Source: Nitrosococcus halophilus Nc 4 (GTDB lineage Bacteria > Pseudomonadota > Gammaproteobacteria > Nitrosococcales > Nitrosococcaceae). Taken from it: DNA of 64,000 nt. This document shows positions 56,733 to 64,000 of the stretch, piece after piece; position 1 is the stretch's first letter; each line of letters begins with the position of its first letter. The stretch covers positions 1,696,261-1,760,260 of the forward strand of contig NC_013960.1 in the NCBI RefSeq assembly GCF_000024725.1. Reading direction: 5' to 3'. The position numbers and the translations under genes are program-made. The notes under the pieces are model-generated. The model was not told the origin of the DNA. It saw only the letters and a program-made list of their open reading frames with translations, and searched no databases.

Positions 56733-56963
56733 AGGCAGTTTCCAAGCAAAGGAGGAAAAAATGAGAGTTTTGTGATTTTTTTAACATTATTAGCGCGATA
56801 ATTTTAACAGGAGTGAGTTCAACTAACGGATTATAATTTTTTCAGTGCAAGGGGATAGCAGTTCTGACTTGCATTTTATGACCCCGGTCATGGGAGTTCA
56901 TTGATGGGGGTAAGAATTATACAACCTGTTGATTAATAATAAACTTAATTTATGAGGTGCAAA

Positions 56964-57278
56964 ATGATGAAAAAGATGATGGTATTAGTAGCATTGGTGG
57001 CGGGCATGAGCATGGCAACGGGGGTGCTAGCTGAAGGATCGAAGATTAAAGGCTCGACTATCACTAATAAGGCCAACATTAAAAATTCTTCCAACGTAGC
57101 GGTTGGTGGACTTTTGGGGAGTGCTGAAGCCAATCAAGGGACAGTGAAAATTAAGGGCTCTAAGGTTAAAGGTTCGACCATTTCCAATAAGGCTGACGTT
57201 AAAAATTCAGACAACATAGCGGTTGGTGGGCTTTTAGGTGGGGCAAAGGCCAATCAAGGTTCTGTTGTTGTCGAGTAA
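56964..57278 (+). CDS. Small exported tandem-repeat protein
   Basis: A 104-residue protein with a signal peptide (MMVLVALVAGMSMATGVLA) and two near-identical repeats of about 40 residues: KIKGSTITNKANIKNSSNVA, VGGLLGSAEANQG and KVKGSTISNKADVKNSDNIA, VGGLLGGAKANQG. The repeats are rich in Asn, Gly, Ser and Lys with alternating hydrophobic residues, as expected of stacked beta arcs. The start is ATG 56964 (GAGGTG eight bases before); an earlier ATG at 56952 would include the ribosome site. It could be a fibre subunit exported by the CsgG-like lipoprotein encoded downstream (inference). Confidence 0.7.
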   Translation: MMKKMMVLVALVAGMSMATGVLAEGSKIKGSTITNKANIKNSSNVAVGGLLGSAEANQGTVKIKGSKVKGSTISNKADVKNSDNIAVGGLLGGAKANQGSVVVE

Positions 57279-57347
57279 TCAAAAGTATGGATAAGGAAAG
57301 GCCAGGGATGGCTATTTCTTGATAACGCTAAAATAAGGAGTAATACC

Positions 57348-57686
57348 GTGTATCGAAAAGAAAGAAAATTGCAGGGGATATTTTTTTCACTAGTGTTAAT
57401 GTACCCCCTAGCGGGAATGAGTTCTGACCTTGATGATGGTATACCCTTGGATACTCCAGTGGATGACTCATTAAAGACAGGGGTTAACATTCCTTATGTG
57501 CTTATGAAAGCAAAGGGGCGGGAGTTAAGCGCTAAAAGAAACAAGAGTAACACGCTGATTACCGATAAGGATGCCAATGCTGTTGGTCAAGGAAATATTA
57601 TTTTAGGGCCTGGAGCAAAATTGGGCCCCGGAGCCGTTATCATTAATAACTCTGATAATAGAGGGGCAACGGCGGTAGCAAAATAA
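57348..57686 (+). CDS. Small exported protein with Gly/Asn-rich C-terminus
   Basis: A 112-residue protein starting with GTG at 57348, after AAGGAG. The N-terminus acts as signal (GIFFSLVLMYPLAGMSS). The C-terminal third (TLITDKDANAVGQGNIILGP, GAKLGPGAVIINNSDNRGAT) resembles beta-arc repeats of the neighbour. Possibly a minor subunit or nucleator for the same fibre, by analogy to CsgB, which is inference only. Between it and the lipoprotein gene (57687-57940) is a non-coding gap with a 10 bp hairpin AATCTATTTT/AAAATAGATT. Confidence 0.6.
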   Translation: MYRKERKLQGIFFSLVLMYPLAGMSSDLDDGIPLDTPVDDSLKTGVNIPYVLMKAKGRELSAKRNKSNTLITDKDANAVGQGNIILGPGAKLGPGAVIINNSDNRGATAVAK

Positions 57687-57940
57687 ACCAGCCATGTTCT
57701 TATTTGACTGCTAATGTGCCATTCCAAGACAGGCAGCAACAATGCCTTATAGTATATATAGGATAATCTTTTAAAATCTATTTTCAAAATAGATTACGGT
57801 ATATTGTCCGTGGAGGAGAATACCAGTATGGCGCCTTATAGCGCTATACTACGCCTCTTGTTATGACCTAATCAGATTGAATGAAAATCTGTGTGAGGTA
57901 AGTTTTATGTTTTGTCCTATATGGTGACAGAGGCAGTGAA

Positions 57941-59545
57941 ATGAAAACCACGTTTCAATTTATAATATACAAAATCCTCGTGGCGAGTGCTACTGCTGCA
58001 CTTCTTTCTGCTTGTAGCCTTAATCCTCAGAACGTAAATATTGATTTAAACAAAACGCTGCCTGAAGTTAAAACGACTATATTCAGTCGTGCGGTGAGGG
58101 GGTTAGGGCGAGCTAATAGGATTTATGGCCGCGGCCCGCTCAAAATCATGTCTAAGCCGATGACTGACAATACCGGCACATCCCTACCCACGAGTGGTGA
58201 GATTCCCCGCGATATTACGGAGATGGTAAAAAGCACCCTCAACTCCATTGGCGGGGGGATATTGTATGTTCCCTACGATCCGGAATTTATGTTGAACACC
58301 GCCCAGACCGGCTATTCGGAGTGGGGAGAGAAGCTCTTACCTAATGTGGTGCTAGTAGGGGGTATCACTGAGTTTGATCGGGGGCTGGTCACTAAGGAAA
58401 AGGCCCTGGATCTTGGTGGTACTCTAGAAGAGTTGGATTTGCCTATAGCGCTGGAGTTCGGGGATATCCGAAAAAACTCTTTGGCTAGCATCACTCTAGA
58501 TTTCAACATGGTGGATTTCAGAACTTTTACTGGTATTCCTTTTATGCAGGCAGTCAATAATATCAAAGTGCATAAAGGAGTCGGTGAGGATCAATTGGGC
58601 TTTACAGTTTACGGGCAAACCCTGGGGTTGCGTGGCAATATCAAAAAAATCCAGGGTCGGCATGCAGCGGTGCGACTTCTAGTCCAGCTTAGTGTGCTCC
58701 AAGTAGTAGGTAAGTACCAAAAGTTGCCTTACTGGCGTTTACTTCCTGATGCAGAACCGGATTCCATCGTGCTTGATGCGGTGCGTGAAGAATTTTACAG
58801 CCTTGAGGAAGCTGATCGAATTGCCAAGATTCAGGAATATCTCTACCTATATGGTAAGCCGGTGAAAGTAACCGGACGTTTGGATAAGAGCACTCTAGAT
58901 GCCCTTCAAGCCTTTAAGTCTAAGCACGCTCTGGGGAATGCTACTGCCGTTAGTGAAAAAGTTTATTTAGCATTGTTTGAAAATATTCCTATTGAGCCCC
59001 AAACTCAAGCACGTCGACGCCAGGCAAACGCAATGATCGAAAATTACCAGCAAAATCTCCGGGACTTAGCATTACAGGAAACGGTTGAGACTGTGGCAGA
59101 AGCCCCGCGTGAAGTCTCTGAGCCTCCTGAGGTTCAATCTGAATTGGGAACCCTCAAAGTGTGGCTCAATAAAAGCGAATTCCAGATTGGGGAGCATTTA
59201 GAAGTTTTTTTTGAGGTTACTAAACCCATGTTTGTGCGTATCGTGAGTATCAATGCTGCGGGTCAAATGGCCACGCTGTTTCCAAACCCTCACCAAAGCG
59301 ATAATTATACCTTACCTGGCGAGGTCTATCGTATTCCTCCAGTTGATGCGCCTTTCACTTTGTCGGTTGCTGCACCGGCCGGCTTGGACAAGATTCGTGC
59401 TATTGCTGCAACTCAATCGATACCCGCTTCCTCTTTGCCTTTAACTGAGGAGGGTGAGTTTGATCAGAATAAAAAGGAACATTTTGCTTTTGCAGGAGCA
59501 GAATTCGAAGTCGTAGATAATGCTCTCGAAAAAGCCATGAATTGA
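57941..59545 (+). CDS. CsgG-like lipoprotein with peptidoglycan-binding and DUF4384 domains
   Basis: A 534-residue outer-membrane-type lipoprotein; lipobox LLSACSL with C25. Residues about 70-260 resemble CsgG: EMVKSTLNSIGGGILYVPYD, LLPNVVLVGGITEFDRG, ITLDFNMVDFRTFTGIPFMQ and AVRLLVQLSVLQVVGKYQKLP, matching CsgG's channel-forming core in order. Residues about 280-350 form a PG_binding_1 domain (QEYLYLYGKPVKVTGRLDKS). Residues about 400-505 form DUF4384 (LKVWLNKSEFQIGEHLEVFF, LFPNPHQSDNYTLPGEVYRI). CsgG domains form secretion pores for curli; here one may export the small repeat proteins. The CsgG-like call is by motif order only. Confidence 0.7.
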   Translation: MKTTFQFIIYKILVASATAALLSACSLNPQNVNIDLNKTLPEVKTTIFSRAVRGLGRANRIYGRGPLKIMSKPMTDNTGTSLPTSGEIPRDITEMVKSTLNSIGGGILYVPYDPEFMLNTAQTGYSEWGEKLLPNVVLVGGITEFDRGLVTKEKALDLGGTLEELDLPIALEFGDIRKNSLASITLDFNMVDFRTFTGIPFMQAVNNIKVHKGVGEDQLGFTVYGQTLGLRGNIKKIQGRHAAVRLLVQLSVLQVVGKYQKLPYWRLLPDAEPDSIVLDAVREEFYSLEEADRIAKIQEYLYLYGKPVKVTGRLDKSTLDALQAFKSKHALGNATAVSEKVYLALFENIPIEPQTQARRRQANAMIENYQQNLRDLALQETVETVAEAPREVSEPPEVQSELGTLKVWLNKSEFQIGEHLEVFFEVTKPMFVRIVSINAAGQMATLFPNPHQSDNYTLPGEVYRIPPVDAPFTLSVAAPAGLDKIRAIAATQSIPASSLPLTEEGEFDQNKKEHFAFAGAEFEVVDNALEKAMN

Positions 59546-59558
59546 GGGATGTTAAGCG

Positions 59559-59858
59559 ATGAAATACTTGATGATCATTGTAGTGATCAGTTTGATAGTC
59601 GCTTGTGAAACTCCGACGGTGCGGCGGGAGGATTTTGCTGCTAAGCATCCTGATTGGGATCCTCAAATGGTAGAAGTGATTCGCGCTGGTATGATTGCGA
59701 AAGGAATGACCAAGGAACAAGTGCGCGCTGCGTGGGGGGAGCCTTGTAATACCTGTCAGGGGACCCGAAAATGGGAATGGGGCGAGTCGTGGGAGTATCG
59801 TACCCAAGTGGTTTTTTTTAACACTGAAGGCTTAGTAATACGGTGGGGTCCTAAATAA
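59559..59858 (+). CDS. Small BamE/SmpA-like lipoprotein
   Basis: A 99-residue lipoprotein with lipobox LIVAC (C16). The mature part follows the BamE/SmpA pattern: VIRAGMIAKGMTKEQVRAAWGEP, then a beta-strand (TQVVFFNTEGLVIRWG). A CxxC (CNTC) sits in the loop. It is 13 bases after the CsgG-like gene, so co-translated. It may stabilise the secretion pore or an outer-membrane partner. Confidence 0.7.
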   Translation: MKYLMIIVVISLIVACETPTVRREDFAAKHPDWDPQMVEVIRAGMIAKGMTKEQVRAAWGEPCNTCQGTRKWEWGESWEYRTQVVFFNTEGLVIRWGPK

Positions 59859-59964
59859 AAACTCTACTGTGTTTAATTTCTATTATCTTCAAAAGTATTT
59901 GCTATGGAGTATTTAGTGCAAATTTGAACTTAAAATATCAAATGGCTATACGAGGAGAAAAGTA

Positions 59965-60573
59965 ATGACTAAAAAAATGTTTTTTAAATTGGCATTCTGG
60001 GGCGTATTTCCCCTTATAGTCATGGCCGCTTTGAGTTTGAGAATGGCAGCCGCCGAAGAGGTCAAACTGTTTACTAAGCCCCCTTCAGCAGATGAAATGG
60101 GAGCACTCCTTTTCCCTGAAAAAGAGAAGGTATCTCCAAAGCCGCAATTTAAAACCCGTTCGCTTGTGATGACACCTGCACCGTCGGCAACCCCTCAGCC
60201 AGTAGAGGAAAAGAAAAAATCCGTGGGTATTGCATTGCCGATCCAATTTGCCTTGAATTCATTTGAAATTTTGGACGAGACCCGGCCATATTTAGATGAA
60301 GTGGGGCGTTTGTTAAATATGGAGCAGTTTAAAGAGGAGCGTATCATCATCGAAGGTCATACCGATGCCCAGGGTTCGGAGAATTATAATAACTGGCTTT
60401 CCCAAGAGCGAGCCAAATCCGTTAAAAATTATCTAGTGTCCAGTTTTAGGGTCGATCCTGAGCGTTTGATGGTTGTAGGACGAGGGGAACGAGAGCCTCT
60501 GCCTGATCTGAACCCTAACAACGGTCTCAACCGTCGGGTGGAACTCCATCGGTTAGAGGAGTCAGCAAATTAA
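59965..60573 (+). CDS. OmpA-family peptidoglycan-anchoring protein
   Basis: A 202-residue protein with signal sequence (FPLIVMAALSLRMAAA) and a C-terminal OmpA domain (about 80-200). The peptidoglycan-binding motif is ERIIIEGHTDAQGSENYNNW and LSQERAKSVKNYLV, with RRVEL at the end, where Asp and Arg bind diaminopimelate. A short linker of about 50 residues precedes it and no beta-barrel is present. It is the typical anchor of envelope machines and lies between the BamE-like and DUF2807 genes. Confidence 0.85.
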   Translation: MTKKMFFKLAFWGVFPLIVMAALSLRMAAAEEVKLFTKPPSADEMGALLFPEKEKVSPKPQFKTRSLVMTPAPSATPQPVEEKKKSVGIALPIQFALNSFEILDETRPYLDEVGRLLNMEQFKEERIIIEGHTDAQGSENYNNWLSQERAKSVKNYLVSSFRVDPERLMVVGRGEREPLPDLNPNNGLNRRVELHRLEESAN

Positions 60574-60584
60574 GGCCATCAACG

Positions 60585-61439
60585 ATGACCAAGTACCTCG
60601 GCAAAAATTTTGAGAAGAACACAATCGGCTGCTTCTACAAGTCGACAACTAGGGTGCGCTGTGCGCATAAAGAAAAGTGTGCCGGCTGGGATAGAGGCCA
60701 GGAAAACCAACCCCACAAAACTTTCGCTGGGGTACTTAAATACTATGGAGTCTTGGCAGGGATAGCGCTAGGTTTTTTTGGTGTGGAGCCAGTAAAGGCA
60801 GAAGCTGTCACCGGAAAAATTGTGATTGACGGTAATGTCTATGGAGGCGGAAGTGTGGTAAGGGGCAATCACCAGCGCTCGGTAGTTCACCGCCCCTTAC
60901 CATGCTTTGACCAAATTACAGTACAGGCAGGAGTGGATCTTGTTTACCAGCCCGGCGACAATTGTAGTGCAACCCTTGATGCTGATTCTAACCTTCATCC
61001 AATCATCGAGACCGATGTGGGCGGGGATATATTAAACGTTGCGTCGCGGCGTTCCTTCCAAACCGAGGGCCCGGTACAAGTGGAGGCGAGGAGCCCAGGT
61101 TTAAACCGCATCGATATTCTATCTGCGGCAGATGCGGTGTTGAGAGATCTCCATGTCCCTTCGTTGGTGATACGGGTGGCGGGTAGCGGTGATGTAAGCG
61201 CCCAGGGCCAGGTAGATCTGTTGGAGGTTATCGTAGAAGGCAGTGGAACGTTGGATTTGAGGGACCTGCATGCGACTCATGCCAAGGTTTTCGCAGAAGG
61301 GGCGGCCGATGTGATCGTTTATGCAGAAAAATCACTGAAGGTTAATGTTACCGGCGCGGGTGATGTTCTCTACTATGGTCGCCCTGCACGGGTGGAAAAA
61401 AATATCTCGGGTGCGGGTGATGTGGAAGCAGCCGAGTAA
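60585..61439 (+). CDS. DUF2807 (GIN domain) exported protein; N-terminus from MITE C
   Basis: A 284-residue predicted protein. Residues about 95-280 form the DUF2807 right-handed beta-helix domain with the usual repeats (LVIRVAGSGDVSAQGQVD, VEGSGTLDLRDL, VNVTGAGDVLYYG, ISGAGDV). A signal sequence is visible only at about 48-66 (YYGVLAGIALGFFGVEPVKA). The preceding 47 residues are the translation of MITE-like element C (60589-60745). The only ATG lies before the element, so either the signal peptide works internally or translation begins at a TTG near 60760. Located 11 bases after the OmpA gene. Confidence 0.75.
   Translation: MTKYLGKNFEKNTIGCFYKSTTRVRCAHKEKCAGWDRGQENQPHKTFAGVLKYYGVLAGIALGFFGVEPVKAEAVTGKIVIDGNVYGGGSVVRGNHQRSVVHRPLPCFDQITVQAGVDLVYQPGDNCSATLDADSNLHPIIETDVGGDILNVASRRSFQTEGPVQVEARSPGLNRIDILSAADAVLRDLHVPSLVIRVAGSGDVSAQGQVDLLEVIVEGSGTLDLRDLHATHAKVFAEGAADVIVYAEKSLKVNVTGAGDVLYYGRPARVEKNISGAGDVEAAE
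60589..60745. repeat. MITE-like element C, copy 2, coding
   Basis: AAGTACCTCGGCAAAAATTT (60589 on) and CAAAACTTTCGCTGGGGTAC TT at the far end form the terminal inverted repeats. Its interior, including GTGCGCTGTGCGCA, aligns with the reverse complement of 13370-13512. The whole element is open in the DUF2807 frame. Confidence 0.7.
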
Positions 61440-61842
61440 AGGGATATTATTAGCAGGGCTATTAGGGGGAGTAATGGGGCCGTCTTTTGCTTTTTCGCCG
61501 CTTGAATCTAGTCGACTTAAAGCGGGATTGATTCCTGCCACAGTATCAATGGAAGAATCAGCGCCTGCTAAAGAGTCAAAGAAACTTTCTCCTCAACCCT
61601 ATTCCATAGAGCAGGAAAAAAAAACACAAAGGGGATATTGGGTGGAGGTGGCGGGTTATGGGGATTCTCGCTATGTTTATGGTCAGCTCCAGATTCTCGG
61701 CAGAGGGGAGGTGGCCGGCTATCTGTATCAAAATGCTAGTCGGCAAATATACGTCGTGGGGGAAATTGTGGGATCGAAAAGATTTTTAGTACGCGATACC
61801 GCGGGTGTCATTTACCGTCTGAGAGAGACCAAAGGAAAATAG
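61420..61842 (+). CDS. Small exported protein of the envelope locus
   Basis: A 140-residue protein starting at ATG 61420 (MWKQPSKGILLAGLLGG), overlapping the DUF2807 stop by 20 bases. Signal peptide up to SFAFS. The mature part has a proline/charged linker and a predicted beta domain (RGYWVEVAGYGDSRYVYGQL, AGYLYQNASRQIYVVGEIVG), perhaps SH3-like. The final codons and stop are within dispersed repeat D, so the C-terminus could have been changed by it. Function unknown. Confidence 0.6.
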   Translation: MWKQPSKGILLAGLLGGVMGPSFAFSPLESSRLKAGLIPATVSMEESAPAKESKKLSPQPYSIEQEKKTQRGYWVEVAGYGDSRYVYGQLQILGRGEVAGYLYQNASRQIYVVGEIVGSKRFLVRDTAGVIYRLRETKGK

Positions 61843-61897
61843 AGACGTTGAATAACCTAGATTTGGTTTTTAGCCGCCAATGCACGCGAATAAACGC
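61829..61897. repeat. Dispersed repeat D, copy 2
   Basis: CCAAAGGAAAATAGAGAC, ATAACCTAGATTTGG and AGCCGCCAATGCACGCGAAT match the copy at 37638-37707. An inverted, more diverged half (GCGTTCATAGGCATTAATTT, then GCGGCTAA, 61969-61996) follows, so the gap between the convergent genes could fold into one long hairpin. Confidence 0.55.
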
Positions 61898-62094
61898 TTA
61901 TAAAAATTTGCCTTAAATGATTTTCTGGCAGGCCAACTTTTGCCTGTCTCTAAGCTATTGAAATATTTGCGTTCATAGGCATTAATTTGCGGCTAAATAT
62001 TTTATTTTAGGAGAATTAACAAGCAGCGATATGGGAACCGCTATATTCATAAAGCCTGTTACCTACGAACGCAATGACAATATCCCTGTAGGCG

Positions 62095-64000
62095 TCAGTT
62101 CGCCCAAACTTGGCTAAGCATCGAATCCCAAACGGCTGCTTGTGATTCAAAAGAGACAGGCACGAAGAAAAATTGTCCACCGGAGTGGCCCGCGTGTCGA
62201 ATGGGGGCAAATTCGGGAACTTGGTCGAAATCCTGAGCCTGAGCTGCATCGGTGACGAGTGCCGAGACCTGGCGGTAAAGCCGCTGTCCTTCTAGGATTT
62301 CAGAGTTACGTTGCAAGGTGTTAATCAGCGCCCTAGCAAAGATTGAGTGGCCACCGCCACCCCCATCAAGGACCGGTTGGAGTCCTCCTGAACTCAATGC
62401 TTCCCGAGAGCGTTTCTTCAGCAGTTGTTTTACCCATTCGGCTCGTTTTTCCGCGGTCATTCCTGCTTCTAAACGTGCCACGGAGCTGCGGGTCAAAGCA
62501 CCAGAGTAGCAAGAGTCCGAGATCACAAGAAGATGTCGGCTTGCCATAATCTTTAATAGGTCCGTTACGTTCTGTACGGAAATCCAGTTTGCGTTGCTGT
62601 CAGGTTCGGCGTCAACCGGTAGCCAATGGCCACGATCGTTTACTTTATCCAAAGTTCCATGGCCTGCATAGTAAATCAGCAAGTTGTCATCTTCCGATAG
62701 GTTCTTCCGATAGTCATTGAGTGCCTTCATGATTTCGTAACGGGTGGCGTTTAGCAGCACCTGGGTTTTGAACCCATATTTATTTTTCAGGATATCGCCG
62801 AGAACCTCAGCGTCGCGCATGGCTGTATCCAAGTGAGGAAGATGCTGGTACTTATTGTTGCCGATAACTAGGGCGTAATACTCCCCAAACAGGGATGGAG
62901 GTAACAAATGTTTAGGTGGAGTGTCGTCTTGAGGTAGTGGCAGCGCGACCAGGTCGCTGGCTGGCGAACGTTCTGGTACCAATGTGAATTCGATCGCCGA
63001 CCGCTTGCCATTACGGTCCACAGCAACGATGCTGACCAGGGTTTTCTCTCCCCGGAGGGGCACGTTAGCCTTGAACAAGCCCTGATCATCCACCCTTTGT
63101 TCCTGCTCGTTGACAGTGAGTGACAGCAGTCCCCCGGGTGCCACGATTTTACCCACTACTGGCCGAGCTTCAAGTCCAGAGCGGGTATGGGCGGCGGGAG
63201 TCCCCCGGCTAATAACGAGTGGCGGTTCAATGACTTCGATGGTGGGTGCAACCGCAGCCAGTTTTTTGCTGGCTCCTTGTCCTTGGGCAAGTGCCTTCTC
63301 TCTACTTTCGGTTGCTAACAGGGTTTCAAGTTCTTTGATCCGAGCTTTCTGTTGCTCCAGACTTTCCGACTGCTTTTGATTTATTCGCTCCAGCTCAAGT
63401 AGCTGCTGTTGCTTAAACTGGGCCAGTTTGGCGCTTGATTTTTTATCCTGCTGTTCTAGATCGGTTCTTGCTTTCTGCAACTGTTCCTGAGTTGCCGTCA
63501 GTTGTTGGCGCAGTGCGGTTATGTCCTCATTGCGGTGGCCTAGTTCCGCTTTGAGCGTCTTGATTTCCTCGGTAGTGTCTGTGGCAAAGCGGGCCGCTCC
63601 TTGTTTCAGGTGTTTCAAAGTCTGCCGCTGTTGTACTGCGGTCTCTTCCAACCGGACGATGAGTTGCTGCTTACGGTAGAGTTTCGCCTTCTGCTCCCGC
63701 AATTGGGCCTCGAGGCGCAAAATTTCGCTGGATCTACCGCTATCTGCCAGTGCCGCTTTCTTCTGAGCGAGTTGTTCCTGTAGGGTGTTCAGCTCCTGTT
63801 GGCTACGGTTGACTCCACTCTGGCGGCGCTGTAGTTCTGTTTGTGTTTGCTCAAGTTTGTGCCGTGCCTTTTGGAGTTTCAGTCTAAGAGAATCGGCTTC
63901 TCGTTTGTAATGGGTCGCGTCTTTTCTGAGCTGTTCCAGTTGCTGGCTGATCCCTTCCACGGAGGATGCAAAAGCGATCTGCTTTTCCTCTAGCCCTGAT
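62095..64000 (-). CDS. Caspase-family (C14) protein with coiled coil, partial at window end
   Basis: The frame is open from the stop at 62095 to the window edge (reading SGLEEKQIAFASSVEGIS before an internal GTG at 63960), so the true N-terminus lies outside. Residues from 63960: about 220 coiled-coil residues (Gln/Glu/Lys/Leu-rich), a beta region (GKIVAPGGLLSLTVNEQEQR), and a caspase domain (EYYALVIGNNKYQHLPHLDT). The catalytic His is in LIYYAGHGTLD and the Cys in LLVISDSCYSGAL, both present. It converges on the envelope locus. DUF4384, found in the CsgG-like lipoprotein, is often fused to such caspases in other bacteria, which supports a link. Confidence 0.85.
   Translation of the reverse strand, partial: SGLEEKQIAFASSVEGISQQLEQLRKDATHYKREADSLRLKLQKARHKLEQTQTELQRRQSGVNRSQQELNTLQEQLAQKKAALADSGRSSEILRLEAQLREQKAKLYRKQQLIVRLEETAVQQRQTLKHLKQGAARFATDTTEEIKTLKAELGHRNEDITALRQQLTATQEQLQKARTDLEQQDKKSSAKLAQFKQQQLLELERINQKQSESLEQQKARIKELETLLATESREKALAQGQGASKKLAAVAPTIEVIEPPLVISRGTPAAHTRSGLEARPVVGKIVAPGGLLSLTVNEQEQRVDDQGLFKANVPLRGEKTLVSIVAVDRNGKRSAIEFTLVPERSPASDLVALPLPQDDTPPKHLLPPSLFGEYYALVIGNNKYQHLPHLDTAMRDAEVLGDILKNKYGFKTQVLLNATRYEIMKALNDYRKNLSEDDNLLIYYAGHGTLDKVNDRGHWLPVDAEPDSNANWISVQNVTDLLKIMASRHLLVISDSCYSGALTRSSVARLEAGMTAEKRAEWVKQLLKKRSREALSSGGLQPVLDGGGGGHSIFARALINTLQRNSEILEGQRLYRQVSALVTDAAQAQDFDQVPEFAPIRHAGHSGGQFFFVPVSFESQAAVWDSMLSQVWAN

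Overview
The window looks like a metal-resistance and accessory region of a gammaproteobacterium. Gene style, REP/RAYT elements, moderate GC and the overall gene set recall Nitrosococcus-type ammonia oxidisers (Chromatiales); this is an inference from memory, not a database result. No rRNA, tRNA or CRISPR array was seen.

Layout. 0-2.4 kb is decayed DNA: a DUF2459 gene split by a small inverted-repeat element, an AbrB-type antitoxin stub, a REP-associated tyrosine transposase between inverted REPs, and a GIY-YIG remnant. 2.4-10 kb (minus strand) is a first CusCBA-type efflux operon with an upstream Cys-rich exported protein and a downstream sterol-desaturase-family gene. 10.2-13.4 kb is a mer operon (merR divergent from merT-merP-merF-merA). 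13.5-19.9 kb carries ynfA, a CzcBA system and a CDF transporter. 20-27 kb holds a candidate structured RNA with a strong terminator and a second CusCBA operon whose cusA is frameshifted near its end. 27-31 kb has exported proteins and a multicopper oxidase cut off by an IS200/IS605-like remnant. 31-46 kb contains a CopB-type P-ATPase fused to a LysM domain, a trehalose-synthase-like glycosyltransferase, a YHS-LOG fusion, a radical SAM enzyme, a sensor kinase, an IscB RNA-guided nuclease with a likely omega RNA, and a CopA-type ATPase with a duplicated membrane hairpin. 46-53 kb has an alpha-glucan phosphorylase, a cupredoxin, an AhpD-like protein, a decayed XPB-like helicase and an AI-2E family permease. 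53-64 kb is a surface/envelope locus: CHASE2-cyclase, DUF928, small repeat proteins, a CsgG-like lipoprotein with DUF4384, a BamE-like lipoprotein, an OmpA-like protein, a DUF2807 protein and a caspase-family protein that runs off the window.

How the genes work together. Three RND systems, two P1B ATPases, CDF and Mer proteins cover Cu/Ag, Zn/Co/Cd and Hg. Each RND operon is preceded by a small exported Cys- or His-rich protein. The last 11 kb may form a curli-like secretion and assembly system.

Most striking signals. (1) A ~75 bp triple-hairpin palindromic element, read in frame as part of at least five metal-resistance proteins, in different frames and orientations, similar in behaviour to Rickettsia palindromic elements. 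(2) A P1B-ATPase-LysM fusion. (3) A duplicated transmembrane hairpin in CopA. (4) IscB with its structured upstream RNA but an altered zinc ligand. (5) The CsgG-like/caspase locus. A second MITE-like family (~145 bp) supplies the predicted N-terminus of the DUF2807 protein.
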